Assembly: GCA_037693485.1 (NCBI GenBank)
Contig: CM075351.1
Span: 99,094,001-99,158,000, forward strand
Length of the DNA stretch: 64,000 bases
Reading direction: 5' to 3'
Origin: Kitagawia praeruptora
Taxonomy: Eukaryota; Streptophyta; Magnoliopsida; Apiales; Apiaceae
The first letter of the stretch is position 1. Each line of letters begins with the position of its first letter. Below the pieces are notes generated by a model. That model did not search any database, was not told where the DNA came from, and was given only the letters and a program-made list of their open reading frames with translations. The translations under genes were made by a program, and so were the position numbers. Of this stretch, positions 56,478 through 64,000 are shown piece after piece.

Positions 56478-56529
<52 letters not shown>
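56478..56529. repeat. (AT)n microsatellite left of the nested TIR element
   Basis: Uninterrupted TA run ending exactly where the TIR element begins. Confidence 0.93.
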
Positions 56530-56531
<2 letters not shown>

Positions 56532-58017
56532 CAAGTGCTCAAATGAGACCCCCCTTATTTTGAGAATTGAGAGCTTTCCATTTTATACTATACTACTTAA
56601 TCTGGACCACACAAATCTGACTATATTAATATCTAATAAACCTGACTATATTCCCCCCCCACATCCGACCCCCCCCACCCCCCCCACCCCCACCCCCACC
56701 CCCACCGACAGCGGCACCGGTCCTCTTCTCCGGCGGTCGACACCACCTCCTTTTCCGTTCAAACTTCTGGCCCCGCAGGGGCATATCTTCATCCACCAAC
56801 AATCACACTTGCTGCATTTCTATCTTCCCCTTTCCTTCACCCCAACAATCACACTTCATTTCCCTCCACGTTGCTGCCATGTAGTCGGGAAAACAAACAT
56901 AAGGTAGATTTGCTTTATATTTATAATTTTCAAATCTGATTTCTTTTCATCTAGATCTGATTTCTCTCATCTAGTGGTGGTTGTGGTGGTTGCGACATCT
57001 GTAATGGGCAAGATGAATGATGTATGGTGGAGATGGTGGTGGTAGGTATGGTGAAGGTGGCGCTTTACGTGATTTGTTTAAAAAAATTGGTGATTTGTAT
57101 CGAAATTTGGTGATTTGGATTGAAATTTTAGTAATTTGGATGGAATTTTGGTGATTCTGTATGTTGTGATAATAGTAGCAATCTGATGGTGATTTCTGAT
57201 GGTGATTTCTGAAGGTGGTAGATTGGATAGAATTTTAGATTGTATGTTTAAGAAAAAGAAGACGTCATGGATCGATTGAAAATTGAGTTCACCATGATGA
57301 AGGGCTACTTACAATCGGCGAGCACGATAGTGGGTTTATAGGCTAGGGAAATGGTGACGATGACTCAGATCTGGTGAATTTGATACTATTACGAACTTAA
57401 ATCTGTTTTTTTTTTTTTGTGTTTTTGTGCCCAGAATTTTTGGTGATTTGGGTGTAAAATTGGTGATTTGTGTATGTATATTTCGATTTATAAAAGTTTA
57501 CAGCAGAATCACCATTTGTCAAGTAAGTATATTTATCTATTTGTGTATGTATATTTCAAACTTTTGTAACTTTTCAAATTTCTAACTACTCACCAATTAG
57601 TCAACACAAATCACAAATTAGTTCTTACACCCAAATATACATACACAAATAAAACAGAAATTAGTCCGTAGAGGATATATGTATTGAAGAAGGTAAGAGA
57701 AGGGAGCATGCGACTGGATTGGTCTATCAAAGTTATGTGTCTGTGCTAAGGAAGCGGCAAGAAGAACTGACTGAGAGTGAAAATGATGTTATGTTTACGG
57801 GTAGTGGGTTTGAGTTGAATGTAATATCTAATATTTTAAAAGAAGTAAAATGGTTGCACACTGGTCAGTTGGAATTTGAAGATCTATTAGGTGGCATGGG
57901 TAGTGATAAATCTGTTACGGAATCTAATGAAGTCAGGCGCACACGCATGTTTAGTTTATTGGGGTTGGTGGCCCAATGTGCAGTTCTCATTATAAGAGGG
58001 GTCTCATTTAAGTAGCC

Positions 58018-58020
<3 letters not shown>
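56530..58020. mobile_element. TIR element nested in TA microsatellite, with an ORF fragment
   Basis: Left end GGCAAGTGCTCAAATGAGAC and reversed right end GGGGGCTACTTAAATGAGAC share AAATGAGACCCC and then TTAT..TGAGAA. TA microsatellite lies on both sides, so it inserted into, or generated, an (AT)n tract; any duplication is hidden. A frame at 57719-58015 (QSYVSVLRKRQEELTESEND; FELNVISNILKEVKWLHTGQ) runs into the right terminal repeat, so its 3' end is element sequence. It is open and protein-like, but I do not recognise it. No transposase was seen; gene-fragment capture is possible. Confidence 0.65.
56653..56707. repeat. C-run cluster (G-quadruplex/i-motif potential)
   Basis: Eight consecutive runs of at least five C separated by one to five bases, so the minus strand has matching G runs. 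Confidence 0.85.

Positions 58021-58064
<44 letters not shown>
58021..58064. repeat. (AT)n microsatellite right of the nested TIR element
   Basis: Uninterrupted TA run starting where the TIR element ends. Confidence 0.93.
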
Positions 58065-58068
<4 letters not shown>

Positions 58069-59039
58069 AATTAGTCGCGATAGTTTAAATATAAAATTAT
58101 CCGTAATTAATAAAATTTCTCACGCTCGTCATTGTAAAGAAATTAAAAGTGCTAATAATAAAAGAGATAATAAAATTTTATTTTACTTAACAAGGAACTT
58201 GATGTAATAATTATTAGTGAATTTTACGGTTATTACACAATACATAATTTTCATTTCAAGTAACAATTTAAATATTATGAAATAACATCATGTCATTTAA
58301 TAAAACTTAGTTCGTGTAAATATCAACACTACGCCATAAAAGGCCTACGGCAACACCGAAAAAGTGTTGTCGTAGGCCCGAAATATGTTGTTGTAGGGCC
58401 AAAAAACCCCTAAGGCAACATTTTACTGATGTTGCTATTTTTCCCGTTGCCTTTGGTGTCAATGACAACATTCTTATTCTCTATGGCAACATCAGTTTTA
58501 ATGTTGGCATAGACTTGTTATAGCAACATTATTATTAGTTTTTAGCAACATAATATTATGTTGCCTTTGTGTAACATTTTTTTAAAAAATAGTAGGCCCC
58601 ACCAATGGACCCCACTTTTGGGGACCACTTTTGGGACCAATAGTAGGGCCCACTGTTGGGCCCACTATGGGAATCACTTTAATGGCAACACAAAATTTTC
58701 CCTATAGCAACATTTTTAGAAACATTTCTTAACATTATTTTTCTTTTTTGCCAACACTTTATAGCCTCAATGGCAACACTTTTCTATTTAAAAAAAAATC
58801 ATAAATATGAAAATATTCATTCCCTTAATAACCAAATCAACATAACCAACTTTACAATTGTTATGATCCATACCAGATTCAATACAATGATTTACAATGA
58901 AGAAACTCAACAGTACTATATACAATGATTTAGATGTTGGTAATGACAAGCAACAACAACAGAGTTGTACTCCTCTGTACCTAAACATTAGAAAACACAG
59001 ACATGACGATTGGAATGTTATGTTTGAGCCTGCATATCA

Positions 59040-59310
59040 GTGAAGTACTCGCGCAAGAGCTTCAGCAGCTGGTATTCTGTCGCTACTAGGATTCCATCGC
59101 AGCATTCTCTAAGAACACAAACAACATAATACAGTTACTTGTAATTCAAGATCTTCACATTTTATAGATGTAAAAGAGCACTTGTAGAATCATTGGATCA
59201 CGGTTTCAGCAAACATACAACCAAAGCCCCAACATCAATAGGGGTGGAGTATTGAGCAGAGCCAAGCAAGACTTCTGGAGCCATATGGAACAAGTTTCCC
59301 AACGAAAAGT
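59040..59310 (-). pseudogene. Captured cyclin-dependent kinase fragment
   Basis: At about 59220-59305 the minus strand encodes MAPEVLLGSAQYSTPIDV, matching the kinase APE region and the following helix of CDKs (the arginine before APE has become Met). A frameshift then separates it from GCMFAE. At about 59040-59108, MLRWNPSSDRIPAAEALA matches the C-terminal end of the CDK catalytic domain. The intervening exons are missing or unrecognisable. The Gly-Ser/Tyr-Ser-Thr-Pro pattern fits the plant CDKB type but is not decisive. Non-functional. Confidence 0.7.
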
Positions 59311-60416
59311 GTACTACAATTTACAACTTAATATTTATGGTTTTGCAAGGATACAAATATTACTTCATTACTAGAAATTATGTAGATATTAATTCAACAT
59401 GCTACATAGATTTAATCAAATAAGTCAACTGAACTCACATAATAAAACACGTCCGATGATAGAGAATACAATATAATGGCCTTTCTTTCCTGAAAAGGTA
59501 AACAGGTCCATATATAAATGTGAATCTCGTCTATTTTTATTTGAAGAATAAGTGTTAGGATGTAGAAACAAACCATCTATTTGTAAAAAGGAACCAGGAC
59601 CTAAAATTCAAGATATTTGACATTTATCACAAACCTTGACTCCACCGACTGGTTTGACACACTGGACACCAAAGAACTCCGTGACAAGTGAATTCTCGTA
59701 GCGACAAACATGTTGGTAGTAATTTGGAAGCATCTTGATTAGCACCTGATAGAACAATACACCAAACTTTAATTCTTTTTATTGGCAAAATATGTACTGA
59801 GTTGTTTCTTACAGGCTTACCCAATCCGATTTTTGTCTCTCCTAAAAACAGATCCTATTTAGAGCACTGGCCGCAACCAAATGTTTTCAAGAGCACTGGA
59901 AACCCACTACACGTGTCACTAGATTTGGGGAAATTCCAAAAGAATCTACTATTACCAAGTCACGAACTACAGAAGAAAAAGGTAAGAAACTACAGAAAAA
60001 CAATAAAAGAGAAAAAGGACTCATTAAATAGATAAAGGACTTGTTAACCAGTTACAATAGAAGATACTTTATGTTGCTCATACACCACACCATCACGTTT
60101 CGAAACAGATCAATTATATGTTAAAAGGTCAGAAGCACAACTCCTTGATATGATTTTAGAATTAAAGTTTCTAGATGAAATAGCAGTGTTACAAGTTAAA
60201 ATCAAGCACCATGCATATGGTATAAAGAACTTTTCAAAAAACAACTGTACGTAGTCCTTTCTCATATTATAAATCTGTTTAACGTTAGAACTACGGTTTA
60301 AGAAAAGATAGCAAGTACAGGTAAAACTGGGACCACCAAGCACTAGAGTTAACCAGACAGTTGTGCTTAGATATAACGATTTGATGTTTAAGAGCTAATC
60401 AACAGAAAGACTTACG

Positions 60417-60831
60417 TTTTTGCAGAAGAGTCAGGAATGAAGTCTTCATTGGTGTCGTCCTGCCATGTAACACCCCACTATTAATACTTTGTAGCCTAAA
60501 ATAAAGAAAATAAAGCATGCAGAACATACAGTAACTCACCTGCATGGTTTCGTCATCCACAAGCTCCCACTTTTTCTTTTGAAGAAGTAATACTTCTTCA
60601 TCTCAGTCAGTATAAGATACCTACACCAAAATTATCATTTACACATATTATAAAAATAGAACAGACAGGTAACTAGCCCATCAACACCAAAAGAACTAAT
60701 GAAATTAAAGAGAACATCACACATATGATAGTTACAAAATAAATTCCCCCCTTCTTTATTAAGTAAACTGGACTCTTACCTTATGTTTCTTCTTTGCACG
60801 ATCAAATGATTTGACAATACCTTCATAGTAT
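60417..60831 (-). pseudogene. Captured PDS5-like (cohesin cofactor) Tudor-domain exons
   Basis: Three minus-strand exons keep good splice borders. 60780-60831 encodes YYEGIVKSFDRAKKKHK, and 60540-60620 continues VSYTD, then a TGA where family members have Gly, then DEEVLLLQKKKWELVDDETM. 60417-60459 encodes DDTNEDFIPDSSAKT. The first two together are the Tudor-like module of plant PDS5 homologues, which regulate sister-chromatid cohesion. The in-frame TGA and lack of other exons make it a fragment. It lies in the same orientation as, and upstream of, the kinase fragment. Confidence 0.75.
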
Positions 60832-62919
60832 CTGCCAAAAAAGAAGTCACTTGGTAAACAAAAGCCTTTATGTTGGTATATAAAGAACCAGAATACAGTA
60901 GTAATCCTGCCTACACACACTTAACTATGAAATGAAGGCCCTAAAATCAATATTCATAAACCAATGCAGAAATTTAAAATCATTTCTTTCAAATATATGA
61001 CTCAAGATGTATGATGTTTTAGGATTTAGGAACAAATCTGTAAAATGGCTGGATTCATGCATGCCAGAATCTGGAAGCTCTTTCATACAGATAATATAAT
61101 CGGCGACATTTAAACAAACAAATTCAAAAGGAGTGATGCTTTAAATGACAAAGAAACCATGATATAATTCAGGAGACTAACAATACATATAAATCCGTAC
61201 CAATTTTTATTAATACTGCATTCAGCCCTGCAATAAGAAATAGTCTGTATAAAGAATATTAAGACATGTTATATATACTAAAGGCTATTTGGGAGTAATC
61301 TTATATCTAGGTAAAAATGAGATGATAGTGAAACTAGGATTTAAACTTTGATTCTTGCTATAACAGTACAATGTATTTAAGCATCTTTTGTGGAATCTCA
61401 ACTTAACTCCTTGAAACGTTATCCTAAGTCTGAAGTGAAACTCTAATTTTCCACTTGAAAGCATGCGTAAGGTAATTCAAAGCTCGTCAATGCTATTCTA
61501 AAACGACGATTGGCCAAGGGAATATAAAGAAACTAGATTGTCACACCTACATTGTGGTGTTGTTAGGTCATCTTTTTCAAACACAAACAAGATGTATGCA
61601 CAGAATCAAATAATTTTGTATTTATGAATTAGAAAAGAGGTAAACTATACGACATTATATATCAAAATTGTGTAAATTTATGTTGCAGCTAATCAGTTTA
61701 CACAAACAAGAAAGTAAAGCAGCAGCTGAGTAGTTAAAATCAGATTGATAAACTGAGATAAATGAACATTTGAGTGAACAAACCTCCCTTCTTCTTCTTC
61801 TTCTTCAAGTAGTGTCCCGTCACCTCTTCTTCTTCTTCAAGTAGTGTCCCGCCACCACCAAATTAGATCACAAGTTTTGCATAATTTAAAAATGTCAAAA
61901 ACAAGAGAACGTCAATTTCAAGATGCCAATATGTAATAAGAAGAAGAAACAACTTTAAAAAAGATAGGGTTTTGAATCTAATTAACCTTCAATTTGAAAC
62001 CAAACTGAAATAATTTTCTTACAGGCTTACCCAATCTGATTACGCGTTATGGTTGAGCTATGGGTGAGATTTTAGAGTTGTATGGGCTTACCCAATTCTG
62101 AATAGTTAATTAAGTAGAACCCATATCATCTAAAGCCCCAAATTGACCTGCCATCTAAAGCCCTAACTTGAAATTAATCCTGAGAACATAAAAAAAGCCC
62201 CAAATTAGTGAATTAAAGTCCCAAATTGAACTAATTGAACCAATTGATAGATGTGAGACCAAAGAATACGAAAGTTTAAATATAACACAGAATGTGAGAG
62301 AGAAGAGAGAGAGGAGAGAAAGACATGAGAGAGGAAAGTGAACTGTGTGAGCGGGGAGAGAAGAGACCAGAGACAGACGAGAAAGAGAGAGAGCAGAGAG
62401 AGTGTTTGTGTGAACTTGGTGAAATTATTTTTGTGTCTGAAAACTTAGCGGGTCTAAAATTGGTTGGGCGGTATTTTTGCCGCTCACCAATTTTTAGGTC
62501 AGATTTTCAATTTTTTTTTACTAATTTTACTTTTTTGTTTTTTTATTTATTTAGGGAAAAAAAATTAATTTTTATTAAATATCAATTAATTTTTTTGCTA
62601 AATGATTCCTTTGACATAATTTGATTCAAATATTTTTAATCATATATATAAATATTTTTATTTTAGTGATATATTAAAATATATTTCGAAAAAAAATTAT
62701 TTTAAAAATTTTGTTTAATAAGATTTAATGAATATAAAAATAAAATTATTCATCTTAAAATGTTTTAACATTTTTATTGAAATATTCACTTTTACTGAAA
62801 TATTCTTACTTTTGATAAAAACTTCTTGATTATTTTTATCCATATAAATTAATTTCCATGTGAAAAAACGTTAAACTTTTATTTTTAGTAGAAAATGTAA
62901 CATTTTGTTCATTGCAAAA
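60832..62919. other. Rest of the CACTA interior
   Basis: No further gene fragment was recognised. TTTCTTACAGGCTTACCCAA at 62018 is nearly repeated from 59804, an internal duplication. 62288-62405 is purine-rich GAGA sequence, and the frame at 62325-62624 is its translation. Confidence 0.45.
61790..61862. repeat. Short tandem duplication with CTT repeat
   Basis: CTTCTTCTTCTTCAAGTAGT followed by GTCCCG occurs twice, at 61791-61822 and 61827-61853. It lies inside the CACTA element. Confidence 0.8.
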
Positions 62920-63074
62920 TTATGGCAACATAATTTGATACCTACAGCAACATCACAACACTTTTATTCTATGCCAACATATTTTTGCTATCTAAGGCAA
63001 CATTAAAATGATAATGTTGTAATAGCCAAAAACATGCATGGCAAAGGCAACATAGGCTCTAGATGTGGTCGTAG

Positions 63075-64000
63075 CCACTGTGGTGGTTGCCGGCCGGACG
63101 CCGTGACGGCGCCAGCGGCTTCCACCACCACCACTGCCTCTCTCTTTCTTCTCTCTCTCACTCTCTCTCTCTCTCGCTCCTATCATCTCTCCCCCCCCCT
63201 CTCTGCCCTCGCCCTTCTCTTTCTCTCCTCTCTCGAACCTCTCATATCTCTCTCGGTCTCGTCTCACGTGCACTCTCTCCCTCCGCCTTCTCTCTCTATC
63301 TCTCCGCCTCCTCTCTCTATCTCTCTTCGCCTCAAACTCTCTCTGCCTCCCCTCGAATCTCCCTCGATCTCTCCATGTCTCTCTCCCCGTCTTTCCCTCT
63401 AATTCCCTTCTCTCCCTTCGATCTCTGCTTCTCCCTCCCTGCTCGCACCTCACCTCCGACAAACACCCACCACCGTCGGCCACTACCAACGCCATGGTGG
63501 TGCTCCTCCCCCAACTCCGACATGCAATCCAATCCACCCCTTAATTTACCAATTCCACATATTGTTATACTCAATTAAATCCAAACTCATTACATCACAC
63601 TAAATTAAAAAGGTTCTAAATAAAATTTTAAAACCCTAATTTATAAAACTTAATACACAATTTTTCACACAACCAATATCATACAAAATGAATAAAAGGG
63701 ATTTTAAATCTTGAAACTCATACCCTTTTTTGATAAAAATCACTTTTAAAGCTTGATCTTAAAACCAACTCCTTGAAACTCCTTAGATATGGATATCAAT
63801 ATGTAGGATTTTTAAAGGACTACCAAAATATAACTTTGCATGTAAGATCAACCTATTATTTTAGTAGATATAGGCTTGGCAAGGTGTGCTTTAATGGAGG
63901 AGAGAGGAAATATGTATATGGTGATGGTTTTGAGTTTCTCTCTTTTTTTTTTCTAACGGAGAAAAGAGAAATGACTTCTCTTGAGTTTTGTTTTCCATAA
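63075..64000. mobile_element. Truncated second copy of the giant LTR
   Basis: From CCACTGTGGTGGTTGCCGG to the window end this matches 55404-56316 with roughly one difference in 30-40 bases. It includes the polypyrimidine tract, GGATATCAATATGTAGGATT and ATGGTGATGGTTTTGAGTTT. The sequence left of it is CACTA DNA instead of LTR. So the copy starts inside the LTR and continues past the window. Orientation is the same as the first copy. Confidence 0.9.

Larger units (their letters stand above)
51640..58237. mobile_element. Giant solo LTR with nested insertions
   Basis: Begins TGTAACGCCCCCAAATCCGC and ends TTTTACGGTTATTACA, with a perfect 5-bp duplication CAATA at 51635-51639 and 58238-58242. The TG...CA ends, 5-bp duplication, lack of internal domain, and no repetition of one end at the other indicate a solo LTR. 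Removing the nested solo LTR (1297 bp plus duplication) and the TIR element at 56530-58020 leaves about 3.8 kb, which is very long for an LTR. Such sizes are known in Ty3/gypsy Tat/Ogre-type elements, and a TGTAACGCCCCC start occurs in that broad group; family assignment is inference. The strand cannot be told. Confidence 0.8.
58327..63074. mobile_element. CACTA-type element carrying host gene fragments
   Basis: The left end is CACTACGCCATAAAAGGCC with CAA just outside, a possible 3-bp duplication. The reversed right end, CTACGACCACATCTAGAGCC, aligns with it from the fourth base (CTACG-CCA...GGCCTA), but its outermost CA is lost or diverged. Both subterminal regions (58345-58770 and 62920-63050) are packed with GCAACA/TGTTGC motifs, as in CACTA elements where the transposase binds repeated subterminal motifs. 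No transposase was recognised, so it is non-autonomous. The interior contains minus-strand fragments of a PDS5-like gene and a cyclin-dependent kinase gene. Confidence 0.75.

Overview
This window is nuclear DNA from a flowering plant, most likely a eudicot. The genes have introns with GT/AG borders, long AT-rich intergenic stretches separate them, and plant-type transposons fill most of the space (Copia/Sirevirus, TRIMs, Helitrons, Stowaway, MULE-like elements, CACTA, LINE). Species cannot be read from the sequence. No rRNA, tRNA or CRISPR array was seen. Apart from the solo-LTR and Stowaway calls, element classes rest on termini and target-site duplications read by eye, not on database matches.

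Host genes are few. (1) A small multi-exon gene of unknown function on the minus strand (3540-4854). (2) A trichome birefringence-like (TBL/DUF231) wall-polysaccharide O-acetyltransferase gene of four exons on the plus strand (8849-12659), 402 aa and apparently intact, closest in memory to the TBL12/TBL13 type; intron 1 carries a TRIM retroelement and a 151-bp tandem duplication. (3) A single-exon, probably plastid-targeted small protein of unknown function (24772-25371), followed by decayed tandem copies of its own 3' end. (4) A two-exon Gfo/Idh/MocA-family oxidoreductase on the minus strand (26456-28937), 363 aa, like Arabidopsis At4g09670, with an antisense LINE tail in its intron.

The mobile fraction, left to right: a diverged tandem repeat split by a MULE-like element (1-2545); a foldback element (6946-7780); a MULE-type MITE, a Stowaway MITE and a satellite array built from an inverted-repeat unit (13181-15184); an 8.3-kb candidate Helitron (15910-24167) holding exon-like fragments and a second foldback element; a MULE-like element with a perfect 9-bp duplication (29691-30154); a minus-strand Helitron with a TRIM inside it (30398-32344); a small MITE (32492-32812).

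The centrepiece is a 14.15-kb Copia/Sirevirus-like retrotransposon on the minus strand (33027-47180), with a perfect GACGT target duplication and LTRs that differ by about four substitutions, so a recent insertion. It carries gag, a pol with one nonsense codon, and downstream of pol an uninterrupted 1584-aa ORF occupying the 'envelope-like' position but showing no membrane signature. Its LTRs hold an array of about 20 short TCGA-centred motifs, and an oppositely oriented array sits between pol and the extra ORF. A solo LTR of the same family (52925-54221, TSD AATAG) lies inside a 6.6-kb solo LTR of another, much larger retroelement (51640-58237, TSD CAATA), which also received a TIR element flanked by TA microsatellite. 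Beyond it lies a CACTA-type element (58327 to about 63074) with pieces of two host genes, a PDS5-like cohesin cofactor and a cyclin-dependent kinase. The window ends in a truncated second copy of the giant LTR (63075-64000). The right end is thus a nest at least three layers deep.
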